The notes: generated by a model from the letters alone, not told the origin. A DNA stretch of 64,000 nt from CBDBCU01 sp965242615 (GCA_965242615.1 CBDESR010000005.1:496001-560000), one strand, 5' to 3'; positions 1-9,026 are shown, numbered from the stretch's first letter. A program made the numbers and translations.

Positions 1-2
1 CC

Positions 3-272
3 GCCGCCCGAATGTTATTCGGCTTGGTGCAAACTCCCTCCGAACTGGCCCAATGCCCCCAACTGGAATCCCGCAACTTCTATCGGGAAACCGACCATCC
101 GGTAATGGGCCGGCTGCGCGTCCCCGCCGAACTGTTCAAACTCAGCGCCACCCCCTACCAACTGACCCGCTCCGCCCCCACCCTCGGCCAGCACAATGCG
201 GAAATCTATATCGATGGCTTGGGCTATCCCCCGGAACAACTGGAAAAATGGCAGCAAGCCGGCGTAATTTAA
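3..272 (+). CDS. CaiB/BaiF (family III) CoA-transferase, C-terminal part
   Basis: The frame is open from the window edge, so only about the last 90 residues are present. The tail has the layout usual at the end of family III CoA-transferases: a short strand (RLRVPAELFKLSATP), then an APTLGQHN motif, an acidic stretch and a final LGYPPEQLEKWQQAGVI segment. Members move CoA between acyl-CoAs and free acids such as carnitine, formate or succinate; the substrate cannot be read from this tail. The next gene starts 66 bp downstream behind its own -10-like element, so it is probably transcribed separately. Confidence 0.8.
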   Translation, partial: AARMLFGLVQTPSELAQCPQLESRNFYRETDHPVMGRLRVPAELFKLSATPYQLTRSAPTLGQHNAEIYIDGLGYPPEQLEKWQQAGVI

Positions 273-296
273 CCCCATCCCCAACCCGCCAATCTC

Positions 297-305
297 TGTT
301 ACAAT
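297..305 (+). promoter_or_regulatory. Extended -10 element before the methyltransferase gene
   Basis: TGTTACAAT matches an extended -10 (TGn followed by a TATAAT-like hexamer), 33 bp before the ATG at 339. An AAGGAAA ribosome-binding-like stretch follows. I see no clear -35, which is common with extended -10 promoters. Confidence 0.4.
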
Positions 306-338
306 ATCCCCCTATACCGCCGTCAAGGAAACCCGGCA

Positions 339-1829
339 ATGCTGGAAACCGCCCCCAATCAACTTTACTTCGGCGACAATCTCCCCATTATGCGGGAGCA
401 TATCGCCGACGCCAGCGTTGACCTCATCTATCTCGACCCTCCCTTCAAGTCCGAAGCCAACTACAACCTCCTGTTCCAGGAGCGCAGCGGCGAACAATCC
501 GCCGCCCAAATCACCGCCTTTAAGGACACTTGGGAATGGAGCCACGAGTCCGAACTGGCTTATCGCGAAGTAATCCAAACCGGGCCGCCTAAAATCGGTG
601 AACTCCTGTCCGCCCTCCAATCCGTCCTCGGCCGCAACGATCTGCTGGCTTACCTTACTATGATGTCCCAGCGGCTGATTGAACTGCGCCGGGTACTGAA
701 ACCCGCCGGCAGCATCTACCTGCATTGCGACCCCACCGCCAGCCACTACCTCAAACTGCTGATGGATGCCGCCTTCGGCCCCGCCAATTTTCAGAACGAA
801 ATCATCTGGCACTATCGCAAGTGGGCCACCGGCCGCTACGCCTTCCAAAGGAACCACGATGTAATTCTGTTCTATGCCAAATCCGGCGGCCGGGAGCGGA
901 TCTTCAACCAGCTTTATATGGAGCGCGCCCCTTCCACCTTGCGGCGTTTCGGCAACGCCCGCATCGTCTCCGGCTATGATGAAAGCGGCCGCCGCCGGCC
1001 CTCCCAAGTCGAGGGGCAGGAATCCCCCGGCGTCCGTCAGGATGATGTTTGGGACATTGCCCGGGTTGCCCCGGTCAAGCAGCTATTCCCGACCCAAAAG
1101 CCCGACGAATTGCTGCGGCGGATTATTACCGCCAGCAGCGACGAGGACTCCCTGGTGCTGGATCCTTTTTGCGGCTGCGGCACCAGCACCATCCAAGCCG
1201 AAACCCTGAAACGCCGTTGGATTGGCATTGACATTACCCATCTGGCCATCTCCATCATCCGCCACCGCCTGCACGATTCCTTCGGCGACAACCTCCGCCC
1301 CTACCAGATTATCGGCGTCCCCCGGGATGTAGCCAGAGCCCGGGCTTTAGCCATTGCAAGCGAACACGACGGCCGCTATCAATTCGAGTGGTGGGCATTG
1401 GGCTTGGTCGAAGCCCGCCCCGCTCAGGAACGCCGCAAAGGCCCCGACGCCGGTGTTGACGGCTACATCAACTTCTTTGACGACAACAGCGGCCGCCCCA
1501 AGCGCATCATCGTTCAGGTCAAAAGCGGCCAAGTCAACCGCGCCCAAATCGCCACCCTCAAAAGCGACCTGGAGCGGGAAAAAGCCCAAATCGCCCTTTT
1601 CATCACCCTGAACCCGCCCACCGGCCCGATGCAGCAGGAAGCCTTGGCCGCCGGCTTTTACGAACCGGCCCATTTCCCCGGCCAGCAATTCCCCCGCGTC
1701 CAGCTGCTGACTATCGAGGAATTGCTCAACGGCAAACTGGCTGAATACCCCCGCTACGCCCCGGAACCCACCTTCCGCCGCGCCCCCAACCGCCGCCGCC
1801 GCAACCAAGCCGAGCAAGGCTGCCTTTAA
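339..1829 (+). CDS. DNA methyltransferase fused to an Mrr-like nuclease domain
   Basis: The protein has 496 residues. The N-terminal two thirds is a beta-type amino-methyltransferase: catalytic motif DPPF at residues 33-36 comes first, and the AdoMet-binding motif DPFCGCGTS lies near residue 275, followed by the IGIDIT strand. The last ~130 residues resemble an Mrr/PD-(D/E)xK nuclease core, with GVDGYINF, then a strand ending in QVKSG, where Asp, Gln and Lys would be the metal and catalytic residues. The fusion suggests either a one-protein restriction-modification enzyme or a methylase with a DNA-cleaving partner domain. No separate specificity subunit or helicase is next to it. Target base and sequence cannot be read. 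Confidence 0.85.
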   Translation: MLETAPNQLYFGDNLPIMREHIADASVDLIYLDPPFKSEANYNLLFQERSGEQSAAQITAFKDTWEWSHESELAYREVIQTGPPKIGELLSALQSVLGRNDLLAYLTMMSQRLIELRRVLKPAGSIYLHCDPTASHYLKLLMDAAFGPANFQNEIIWHYRKWATGRYAFQRNHDVILFYAKSGGRERIFNQLYMERAPSTLRRFGNARIVSGYDESGRRRPSQVEGQESPGVRQDDVWDIARVAPVKQLFPTQKPDELLRRIITASSDEDSLVLDPFCGCGTSTIQAETLKRRWIGIDITHLAISIIRHRLHDSFGDNLRPYQIIGVPRDVARARALAIASEHDGRYQFEWWALGLVEARPAQERRKGPDAGVDGYINFFDDNSGRPKRIIVQVKSGQVNRAQIATLKSDLEREKAQIALFITLNPPTGPMQQEALAAGFYEPAHFPGQQFPRVQLLTIEELLNGKLAEYPRYAPEPTFRRAPNRRRRNQAEQGCL

Positions 1830-1863
1830 CCCCCATCCCCTATCCCCAAAACTTGCCCCCAAA

Positions 1864-1872
1864 TGCTATAAT
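1864..1872 (+). promoter_or_regulatory. Extended -10 promoter of the histidine decarboxylase gene
   Basis: TGCTATAAT is a perfect extended -10, 36 bp upstream of the ATG at 1909. The same TGCTATAAT string occurs before the genes at 58767 and 60341, so it seems to be a favoured promoter form in this genome. A GGGAG ribosome-binding site lies between promoter and start. Confidence 0.6.
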
Positions 1873-1908
1873 ATCCCCAAAATCCCCCCAAAAGGGAGTC
1901 CGCTGATT

Positions 1909-3075
1909 ATGAACCCGCTGAACCCGGCGGCCCGGGCGCGTCTCGACGGCTTGCTGCGCGACTTTGAGCAGTTGCGCCCGACCCAAATCGGCTACCCGGT
2001 CAACCAGGATTTTGACTATTCCGAGTTGCTGCCCTTTCTCAACTACTCCGCCAACAATGTCGGCGACCCCTTCCACAGCAGCAACTTCCGCATCAACTGC
2101 CACGCCATCGAGCGGGAAGTAGTCGCCCGTTTTGCCCAACTGACGCGCCTCGACCCGGCTGCCGCTTGGGGTTATGTCACCAACGGCGGCACCGAAGGCA
2201 ATATGTACGGCCTCTACCTGGCCCGCGAACTCTATCCCCAGGGCGTCGCCTACTTCTCCCAGGACACCCACTACAGCGTCCTGAAAAACCTCCGCGTCCT
2301 CAATATGCGGAACATTATGATTAAAAGCCAGGACAACGGCGAAATCGACTACGATGACCTCTACGAAACCATCCGCATCAACCGGGATGCGCCGGTTATT
2401 TTCCTGGCTAACATCGGCGCGACGATGAAAGGCGCCGTGGATCGCCTGCCCACCGTCCGGGACATCCTCGCCGACCTGGCGATAACCCGCTCCTACATCC
2501 ACGCCGACGCCGCCCTCAGCGGAATGATTTTGCCCTTTGTCCCGGAACCCCAGCCCTTCGGCTTTGACGCCGGCATCGACAGCATCGCCATCAGCGGCCA
2601 CAAACTGATCGGCTCGCCGCTGCCCTGCGGCATCGTCATCACCCGCAAAGACTATGTGGCCCGCATTGCCCGCTCCATTGAATATGTCGGCGTAATGGAT
2701 ACTACCCTGCCCGGCTCCCGCAACGCCTGGACGCCCCTGCTCCTCTGGTACGCCCTCGAACGCTATGGCAACGACGGCTTTAAGGAACTGGTAGCGGAAA
2801 TGCTGGCCGTAGCCGAGTACGCCGTCCAGCGTTTCCAGGACCACGGCGTCCCGGCTTGGCGCAACGAAAACTCCGTTACCGTAGTGTTCCCCCGGCCGCC
2901 GGTAGCGGTGTTCGACAAGTGGCAAATCGCCCCCTTGGGCGACTTGGCGCACTTGATTACGATGCCCCATGTAACCCGGGCCATGGTCGATGAACTGGTG
3001 GACGACTGCCTGACCCCGGGCGCCGCCGCCGGCCCCGGCCGCTGGCATCGCCACAGCCACGGCCAAGTCTATTAA
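1909..3075 (+). CDS. hdc: PLP-dependent histidine decarboxylase
   Basis: The 388-residue protein matches PLP-type histidine decarboxylases such as the Morganella enzyme (~378 residues), which turn histidine into histamine plus CO2. The family start pattern IGYPVNQDFDYSEL is present, followed by the NVGDPF stretch and the NGGTEGN turn that binds cofactor. The PLP lysine is K232 in SGHKLIGSP, at the same position as in the family. The next gene, an ACT-domain protein, starts 27 bp downstream on the same strand and could be co-transcribed. Related serine and aspartate decarboxylases share the fold, so histidine as substrate is a family inference. Confidence 0.88.
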   Translation: MNPLNPAARARLDGLLRDFEQLRPTQIGYPVNQDFDYSELLPFLNYSANNVGDPFHSSNFRINCHAIEREVVARFAQLTRLDPAAAWGYVTNGGTEGNMYGLYLARELYPQGVAYFSQDTHYSVLKNLRVLNMRNIMIKSQDNGEIDYDDLYETIRINRDAPVIFLANIGATMKGAVDRLPTVRDILADLAITRSYIHADAALSGMILPFVPEPQPFGFDAGIDSIAISGHKLIGSPLPCGIVITRKDYVARIARSIEYVGVMDTTLPGSRNAWTPLLLWYALERYGNDGFKELVAEMLAVAEYAVQRFQDHGVPAWRNENSVTVVFPRPPVAVFDKWQIAPLGDLAHLITMPHVTRAMVDELVDDCLTPGAAAGPGRWHRHSHGQVY

Positions 3076-3102
3076 CCGCGCTGAACAGGAGGCTTGTCTC
3101 CA

Positions 3103-3507
3103 ATGGAAAGAATCGTCATTATGGTGCTGAACGAAGTGGGCGTCCTGGCGGAAATAACCCGCGTCCTGGCTACCGCCGACATCAACCTCTCCAGCATCAA
3201 CACCGAAATTAAGGGCAATCACGGCGCCGTCATCATCAGCACCGACAACGCCGACACCGACCATGCCCTCCAGGTTTTGACCGACGCCGGCTTTACCGCC
3301 GTAGCCGACGACTCCCTGATTATCCGCCTCAAAGACGAACCGGGCGCTTTAGCCAAAGTAGCCGCCCAATTCAGCGCCGCCGGCATCAACATCCAGAGCC
3401 TGCACATCCTCGACCGCCTCGAGGACTACGCCCTCGTCGCCCTCGCCACTGACCCGGAGGACCGGGCAAAGGCCGCCGCCCTCCTGGACGCGGATTCCAT
3501 CCTCTAA
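3103..3507 (+). CDS. Tandem ACT-domain protein
   Basis: This protein of about 134 residues consists of two ACT domains. The first starts ERIVIMVLNEVGVLAEITRV and the second LIIRLKDEPGALAKVAAQF; each has the beta-alpha-beta start that binds amino acids. There is no catalytic domain, so it is probably a small regulator sensing an amino acid. I chose the ATG at 3103 because AGGAGG lies 10 bp upstream; a TTG at 3094 would sit almost on that site. Placement behind histidine decarboxylase suggests histidine or another amino acid as ligand, but that is inference. Confidence 0.85.
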   Translation: MERIVIMVLNEVGVLAEITRVLATADINLSSINTEIKGNHGAVIISTDNADTDHALQVLTDAGFTAVADDSLIIRLKDEPGALAKVAAQFSAAGINIQSLHILDRLEDYALVALATDPEDRAKAAALLDADSIL

Positions 3508-3531
3508 CCGGCTAGTCGGCGCACACCGGGC

Positions 3532-3570
3532 AAAAAAGACCGGGCCGCCCATATAAAGGCGGCCCCGGTT
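3532..3570 (-). terminator. Rho-independent terminator (minus strand)
   Basis: A GC-rich stem (ACCGGG-CCGCC with GGCGG-C-CCCGGT, one bulge) has a CATATAAA loop. Read on the minus strand it is followed by six Ts. It lies 43 bp past the stop of the nuclease gene ending at 3613, and its stem also sits behind the ACT gene arriving from the left. Confidence 0.75.
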
Positions 3571-3612
3571 AATGCCGTAACCCTATCCCACCCGAATAGC
3601 CGACCGTACCGC

Positions 3613-4365
3613 CTAATGCCCCCGCGGCCGCAGCAGCCCGCCAATATCCGGCCGGTCGGCAGTAAATTGCGCCAGTCCCGCCAAGGCCGCGGCCGCCGTG
3701 TCAAAGCGCAGCAGCAGCATCTCATCCTGGTCCGTTTTCAGTAGTATCTCCACTTCCGATATACGATGCGGCAGCTGATTCAAGTCCGTTTCCAAAACCC
3801 GCACAATATCCGCGCGCAGACCCTCGACAATATCGGCGGTTATCGCCTTGGCCACGCCCTGCCGGGCCACAGCATCTAGACCCTCGTAAGTTTCCCACGC
3901 CCGCCGCGGCGTCTCCCGGTCCCGCTCCGGCCAGTCAAAGGCTATCCCGTAGCTTTCCAACGCCGCCACTATCCCCGCAAAAGGAACTTCCACAATTTCC
4001 ACCCCAAAACTGCGAATCAGCGACTTGGATGGCGTCGACCACCGTCCGGCCAGCACCGCGATGGATTTACGGATGGTCGGATAGGTTTTACGCAGATTAT
4101 AGTGCGCCACGCACAGCCAACTCCCCTTGTCCCGGTTGTGCTTGGTATAGCGGATATACTTGGGGTCAATGATGATGACCGGGTTATCCTCCCCGTCAAA
4201 AACCACGGCGTCAATCTGATAAGTATTGCCGCTGCCGTTGGTCAGCCGCGCCGGGCGGATGCTGTGACCCCGGGCCGTCACTTCCGCCCGCAGCCCTTCC
4301 ACAATGGCATCCTCAATCAGCTTCCCCACCGCCTCCCCCAGCGCGCTGGCCGCATTTGACACCAT
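3613..4365 (-). CDS. PD-(D/E)xK restriction endonuclease-like protein
   Basis: The 250-residue protein lies 16 bp behind a DNA methyltransferase gene in the same operon. It carries a plausible PD-(D/E)xK centre: D52 (YQIDAVVF) and D67-x-K69 (IIIDPKY), separated by a short turn, followed by basic KHNRDKGS. The C-terminal half is helical and unrecognised. The obvious reading is the cleaving half of a two-gene restriction-modification system. I do not recognise a specific subfamily or target, and the call rests on the active-site pattern plus the neighbour. A terminator follows at 3532-3570. Confidence 0.65.
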   Translation of the reverse strand: MVSNAASALGEAVGKLIEDAIVEGLRAEVTARGHSIRPARLTNGSGNTYQIDAVVFDGEDNPVIIIDPKYIRYTKHNRDKGSWLCVAHYNLRKTYPTIRKSIAVLAGRWSTPSKSLIRSFGVEIVEVPFAGIVAALESYGIAFDWPERDRETPRRAWETYEGLDAVARQGVAKAITADIVEGLRADIVRVLETDLNQLPHRISEVEILLKTDQDEMLLLRFDTAAAALAGLAQFTADRPDIGGLLRPRGH

Positions 4366-4381
4366 AACCTTGGCCCCCTCC

Positions 4382-5671
4382 CTACTTGACCACCGTCAAA
4401 ATGCTTTCTCGCAGCGCCACCTTGTGCCGTTGCGGGTTATTCGCCCACTTGTCCCCCCGGGCCCGGATTACCTCAATATCATACCCGGCAAACCCCACCG
4501 ATTTAGCCAGTTCCCCGATGATTTCCTCCGTCCGCACATGGACGCCATAGGGCGCGGAATCCCCCAGCACCAAGACAAACTGCCGCCCCGGTTTCAGCGT
4601 TGCATAAGCCCCTTGCAGTACCTTCAGCATATCCTCAAAATAGCCGGCCACCATCAAGTCATAGGTTTTCTTGCCGCCTTTGGATTGACGCACCGCCGCC
4701 AGTTTCCCGGTAATTCCCATCAATTCCCGGTGAATCGCCGGGTTCACCCGCCGCACATTGGGACATTGGCTAACCCCGTTCATTTGGGACAAGCGTATCT
4801 GCGTAGTAGCGGCGGTAATCAGCTTGTCCCGCACCCCTCGCGTGATGTCCCCCCAACTATCGTACAGCCCCCAAAAGTAAGTTTCCATCCGGGTGCGGTC
4901 GGCGTAATCATAGTTGTTCAGGTAAGGCGGCGAAGTAACAATCAGGTCAATGCTTTCCCCGGCGCAATGCCGGTCAAACTCCCGGGCGTCCCCGGCAATA
5001 AGCCGGTGTTCCGAAGGCGGTATCCCCGCAAACCGAACCTGTCGGATGTCCGCCACCAAGGCGGCGCACTGTTTCTTGAACTCGGCCATCGCCTCCCGCG
5101 CCACCATCCGCTGCCCGTGCCGGTTCACCGCAATATAGGGCCAACCGGCTCCCGCGCTGGTCGCCAATCGCAAAGTGCCGGTCAAAGCCAGTTTCAGCAA
5201 GTCCGTATAGGGAGAATCGGCCTCCCGCTCCAGGATAACCTCCCGCAGAGCATACAACTGCCGCAGGTTTTCGGCGCTGAAACACTTGTAAATCAACGCC
5301 GGCCACTCGCCGCTCAGCTCCGGGCATTGATAAGCCTTGGCCGCGCCTACCACCGCATCCGCCGCCGCCGCCAGTTCCTCCGGGCAATGCTCGCAGTTCA
5401 GCTTGGTTTGCGCCACCCAGAACACGAAGGGATGGGCTTCAATCCCCACCGAATTCAACCCGGTCAGCTTCGCCGTCAACGAAGTAGTCCCGCTGCCCAG
5501 AAACGGGTCCGCAATCCAATCCCCCGACCCCAGCCCGTTCTCCTCAATCTTGGCTTCCACCAGCTTGTAGGAATAACCGGCCGGGTAAGTGAACCAGCGA
5601 TGCACCGGCGCCTTCAGGCTATCCTGAAAGGAACCGTAACTCTCTTTAGCCGCCGTCGTCGTTGCTGCCAA
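4382..5671 (-). CDS. Site-specific DNA methyltransferase
   Basis: The 429-residue protein has the AdoMet-binding motif DPFLGSGTT at residues 55-63 and the catalytic motif TSPPY at 246-250, followed by LNNYDYADRTRMETYFWG. This motif I-first order with TSPPY is typical of N4-cytosine or N6-adenine methyltransferases acting with a linked endonuclease. The start used is a TTG; the ribosome-binding site is weak, so a nearby alternative start is possible. It precedes the PD-(D/E)xK gene by 16 bp, so methylation is made before cleavage, as in many restriction operons. Confidence 0.85.
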   Translation of the reverse strand: MAATTTAAKESYGSFQDSLKAPVHRWFTYPAGYSYKLVEAKIEENGLGSGDWIADPFLGSGTTSLTAKLTGLNSVGIEAHPFVFWVAQTKLNCEHCPEELAAAADAVVGAAKAYQCPELSGEWPALIYKCFSAENLRQLYALREVILEREADSPYTDLLKLALTGTLRLATSAGAGWPYIAVNRHGQRMVAREAMAEFKKQCAALVADIRQVRFAGIPPSEHRLIAGDAREFDRHCAGESIDLIVTSPPYLNNYDYADRTRMETYFWGLYDSWGDITRGVRDKLITAATTQIRLSQMNGVSQCPNVRRVNPAIHRELMGITGKLAAVRQSKGGKKTYDLMVAGYFEDMLKVLQGAYATLKPGRQFVLVLGDSAPYGVHVRTEEIIGELAKSVGFAGYDIEVIRARGDKWANNPQRHKVALRESILTVVK

Positions 5672-5753
5672 GAATGACCCCGTAAAGCCGGTTTTAATGC
5701 CCCAACGATTTGATTGTCCCTACTAGTGGGCAATCCTTGTAGTTGCCCCCACT

Positions 5754-6704
5754 CTAATCCCCATACTCAAAATACGCCGCCCCAATCAACCCATGCAGCT
5801 CCCGGCAATAACCCCCCACCTGCTCCAGAAACTCCGCCGCATCCTCCCGATCCGGCCAGTCATAGTTAATCAGCGCCGCCGCCCGTCCCGCCAACCGCCG
5901 CGCCGCCGCGCTGGCCCGCGCCTCCAATCCCGTACCCAACGCCGCCAGCTCCGCCCCCGCCAACTCCACCGACCGAATCAGCGAAGTCGGCAGCAGCCCG
6001 TCCGCCACCAGCAAATCCAGCGCCGGCTCCGGCACCACCTCTACACTATGCCGCCGGTTATACGCCTCCAAGGCATGGCAAACCCGCAGCAAACTGGTCC
6101 AATCCGCATCCGCATCCTCCGGCGTCGCCGACTCCGCCGCCAACTGCGTCAGCAGCAGCGAATCGGTGAACTGCGCCCGCTCCAACGCCCGCCCCAACTG
6201 CATAAAACTCCACCCCTCATCCCGGTACATCGTCGCGGCCGCCACCCCGGTAAAAGTGTCAATCTCCGCCGCCGTCTCCGCATAGAAACTCTCCGGCGAA
6301 GTAGTCCAAATGTCCATCAAATCCAGCGGCTGCAACCGCAGATACGCCAGATTCAACCGCGTCCACATCTCCGCGCTGATGCAGTGCCGCATCTGCCGCG
6401 CATTCTCCCGTCCCGCCTGAAAACAGCTCCACACCGACGCCGGATTGCCCCGGTCAAAGGTCAAATCGTCGGCCAGCGTAAAGGAATCCGCCAAGGTGAA
6501 CTCATCGCTGTCCGGCAGCTCCAACGCCCCGCCCGGCGGCCGCCGCCCGATGCTGTCATAGATGCGGTTCCAGCCGAAGTAAATCTCCCGCCCCGGCCGA
6601 TCCACCAACGCCTGCGCCTGCAACCCCAGCAGCAGGCACAGCCAATGCGCCCGCTCCAGATAGCGCCCCATCCAGTATAGCCCCTGCGCGCTCCGGGAAA
6701 GCAT
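5754..6704 (-). CDS. Alpha-E domain protein (DUF403)
   Basis: The 316-residue protein begins MLSRSAQGLYWMGRYLERA, the start typical of the all-helical alpha-E family. It has multiple helices and no obvious signal peptide. The gene follows the circularly permuted ATP-grasp gene with a 5-bp gap, the standard partner arrangement. The pair is often found with transglutaminase-like or peptidase genes and is proposed to make or modify a peptide, but no such third gene is adjacent here. No catalytic residue is established for the family. Confidence 0.85.
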   Translation of the reverse strand: MLSRSAQGLYWMGRYLERAHWLCLLLGLQAQALVDRPGREIYFGWNRIYDSIGRRPPGGALELPDSDEFTLADSFTLADDLTFDRGNPASVWSCFQAGRENARQMRHCISAEMWTRLNLAYLRLQPLDLMDIWTTSPESFYAETAAEIDTFTGVAAATMYRDEGWSFMQLGRALERAQFTDSLLLTQLAAESATPEDADADWTSLLRVCHALEAYNRRHSVEVVPEPALDLLVADGLLPTSLIRSVELAGAELAALGTGLEARASAAARRLAGRAAALINYDWPDREDAAEFLEQVGGYCRELHGLIGAAYFEYGD

Positions 6705-6709
6705 ACCCT

Positions 6710-8143
6710 CTAGTCCTCCAGAACCCAGAAATCCTTGCCGCCGCCGCCCTGACTCGAATTCACCACCAAGCTGCCCCGCCGCAACGCTACCCGGCAGAAC
6801 GCCCCCGGCACAATCCGCGTCTGCTGCCCATGCAGAATGAACGGCCGCAAATCCACATGACGCGGCTCAAACGCCCCCTCAATCAGGCACGGCGCCCGCG
6901 ACAACGCCAAAGTCGGCTGCGAAATGAAATTCGCCGGATCCTCCCGGATCTCCCGGGCGTAATCCTCCCGCTCCTCCGCCGTCGAATGCGGGCCAATCAG
7001 CATACCATACCCCCCGGAGCCGCCCACCTGTTTCACCACCAGCTTCTCCAGGTTGTCCAGCGTATACTCCAAATCCTGCGGCCGCCGGCACAGATAAGTC
7101 TCCACATTCGCCAGCAGCGGCTCCTCCCCCAGATAATACCGCACCATATCCGGCACATAGGCATAGACGCTCTTATCATCCGCCACCCCGGTGCCCGGCG
7201 CGTTAATCAGCGTCACATTCCCCTCCTTCACCGCCCGAATCAGCCCCGGCACCCCCAGCATCGAATCCGGCCGAAACACCTCCGGATCGATAAAATCATC
7301 ATCCACCCGCCGGTACACCACATCCACCCGCCGCAAGCCCGCCGTCGTCCGCATATACAGAAAGTCATCCTTGACCAGCAAATCCTGCCCTTCGACCAAT
7401 TCCGCCCCCAACTCATGCGCCAGGAACATATGCTCGTAAAAGGCCGAATTAAAAACCCCCGGCGTCAGCAGTGCAATCGACGGCTCCGGGTTCGCCCGCG
7501 GTGCCAATTCCCGCAGCGTCTCCAGCAATGCCCGCCCGTAATGATCCACCTCCCGCACCCGGGAACTGCGGTACAACCGCCGCAAACTGGCTTTCGCCGC
7601 CTTCCGATTCGCCAGCATATAGGAAACCCCGGACGGCACCCGCAGATTATCCTCCAGCACCCGGAACCCATCATTAGTCCGAATCAAATCCGTCCCGCAG
7701 ATGCCCACCCAAGTGCCGTGCGGCGCCACAAAATCCCGCATCTCCCACCGGTACTGAGGACAGCCCCGTACCACATCCTCCGGTATCACCCCGTCGGCAA
7801 TGATGCGCCCCGCCGCGTAAATATCCGCCAGAAACCGGTTCAACGCCTTCAGCCGCTGCGTCAACCCGGCATCCAGCTGCGCCCACTCCCCGGCGGCCAT
7901 CAGCCGCGGCAGGCAATCAATGGGGATAATCCGCTCGCTCGCCTCCTCATCCCCATACACCGTAAAGGTAATCCCCTCGTTGGAAAACGAGCGGGTAACC
8001 CGTTCCTGAATGTTCCCCAACTCCTCCGCCGTCAGCTGCGCCAGCGTATCGTACAACGGCTGGCAATGCCCCCACGGCGTCCCATCGGCCTGGAACATCT
8101 CATCATAAAAAACCGTGTCGTGCTGATACCGGTCAAAATCCAT
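6710..8143 (-). CDS. Circularly permuted type 2 ATP-grasp protein
   Basis: The 477-residue protein matches the circularly permuted ATP-grasp family (DUF404/DUF407). Visible marks are the N-terminal YDEMFQADGTPWGHC stretch, RVLEDNLRVPSGVSYMLANR, and a glycine-rich nucleotide loop VVKQVGGSGGYGMLIGP. ATP-grasp enzymes join a carboxylate to an amine or thiol using ATP, so this may be a peptide-bond ligase. The alpha-E gene lies just downstream in the same operon. Substrate is unknown. Confidence 0.88.
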   Translation of the reverse strand: MDFDRYQHDTVFYDEMFQADGTPWGHCQPLYDTLAQLTAEELGNIQERVTRSFSNEGITFTVYGDEEASERIIPIDCLPRLMAAGEWAQLDAGLTQRLKALNRFLADIYAAGRIIADGVIPEDVVRGCPQYRWEMRDFVAPHGTWVGICGTDLIRTNDGFRVLEDNLRVPSGVSYMLANRKAAKASLRRLYRSSRVREVDHYGRALLETLRELAPRANPEPSIALLTPGVFNSAFYEHMFLAHELGAELVEGQDLLVKDDFLYMRTTAGLRRVDVVYRRVDDDFIDPEVFRPDSMLGVPGLIRAVKEGNVTLINAPGTGVADDKSVYAYVPDMVRYYLGEEPLLANVETYLCRRPQDLEYTLDNLEKLVVKQVGGSGGYGMLIGPHSTAEEREDYAREIREDPANFISQPTLALSRAPCLIEGAFEPRHVDLRPFILHGQQTRIVPGAFCRVALRRGSLVVNSSQGGGGKDFWVLED

Positions 8144-8540
8144 ACTGCAACCTCAATCCCTCAGGCGCGGCAATTCCCGCCTATACTACCACACCCGGTC
8201 AAGAATCGGTCAAGCGCCGCTCCACCCGCCCCGCTAATCTCCCGCCGCCGGATCCTCCGAGTAAGCTCGGCTGCTTGCCCGCCGATAAATGCTCCCCTCA
8301 AAAAAACAACTATGCCCGCTACCCCAAAGTAACGGGCATCGCGGTTCCCGGACTTATCCAAATACAAAATGTGCCTACGCCTGCGAAGCCGACTGGCTAA
8401 AAGCCAACAGACCAACCGGTAGGGGCCTTATCGACTGCCCCCAGTCTAGCCGGCCCGCCGCCCGCCGTCAACCATTCCGGAACAATGGCTCCGTTCTGTT
8501 GTGGGGTACATTGGATTTTGCCAAACTGACGCTGGAGTAG
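8144..8540. other. Gene-free stretch before the array
   Basis: About 400 bp lie between the start of the ATP-grasp gene and the array promoter. I see no convincing gene. It holds one minus-strand terminator-like hairpin (8303-8339) and a small imperfect inverted repeat near 8471-8490. The rest is unannotated. Confidence 0.5.
8303..8339 (-). terminator. Rho-independent terminator facing leftward
   Basis: The stem ATGCCCG/CGGGCAT is extended by TAC/GTA after one mismatch; on the minus strand it is followed by TAGTTG and then a run of seven Ts. There is no minus-strand gene directly to its right, so it would stop antisense transcripts coming from the CRISPR/IscB region before they enter the ATP-grasp operon. 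It could instead be a leftover from a lost gene. Confidence 0.6.
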
Positions 8541-8570
8541 TTGACAAGCCCATTAGTCAAGCATTATCCT
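8541..8570 (+). promoter_or_regulatory. Sigma-70-like promoter of the array
   Basis: A perfect -35 TTGACA at 8541-8546 is followed, after 18 bp, by TATCCT at 8565-8570 (4 of 6 matches to TATAAT). The predicted start lies inside the first, degenerate repeat. It points rightward, so array, RNA region and iscB could be one transcript. Confidence 0.6.
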
Positions 8571-8571
8571 A

Positions 8572-9026
8572 CATACGCCACGGCGGGCGTGGGGCAACCA
8601 GGTCCATAACGCCCACGATCATCGTGCCGAGGGTCAGGCCCCGGCGGGCGTGGGGCAACCTTGGCGACCTTGGAGGACATATTAGACGCCAGCGTCAGGC
8701 CCCGGCGGGCGTGGGGCAACCCATTCGGCGTCTCAGGCAAGGCTGAGTACCGGCGTCAGACCCCGGCGGGCGTGGGGCAACCAGTGCTTGTTGTGGGGGC
8801 ATTAGTCCCGATAGTGTCAGACCCCGGCGGGCGTGGGGCAACCTGTCCGCTCCCGGTAGCAGTCCGCGCACACCGAGTCAGACCCCGGCGGGCGTGGGGC
8901 AACCCCATCACCAGCAAGCCGATGATGGCGGTGACCAGTCAGACCCCGGCGGGCGTGGGGCAACCTGGGCGGATTATCCATAGGTTCCACGGAGGGGAGT
9001 CAGACCCCGGCGGGCGTGGGGCAACC
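8572..9026 (+). CRISPR. CRISPR-like array: eight 28-nt repeats, seven 33-nt spacers
   Basis: Repeats lie at 8572-8599 (degenerate in its first ten bases), 8633-8660, 8694-8721, 8755-8782, 8816-8843, 8877-8904, 8938-8965 and 8999-9026. All seven spacers are exactly 33 nt and mutually unrelated. The consensus starts GTCAGACCCCGGCGGG and ends GTGGGGCAACC. Repeats 2 and 3 have GTCAGG in place of GTCAGA; repeats 4-8 are identical. The 28/33 geometry and the CCCC...GGGG core resemble type I-E arrays, but no cas gene is in the window. The array points straight into an RNA region and an iscB gene on the same strand, and its last repeat pairs with that RNA region. Confidence 0.95.

Noticed and set aside
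8572..9026. Calling the array a complete type I-E system
   Set aside because: Repeat and spacer lengths fit type I-E, but no cas gene is present, and the repeat pairs with the RNA before iscB, which better explains its placement.
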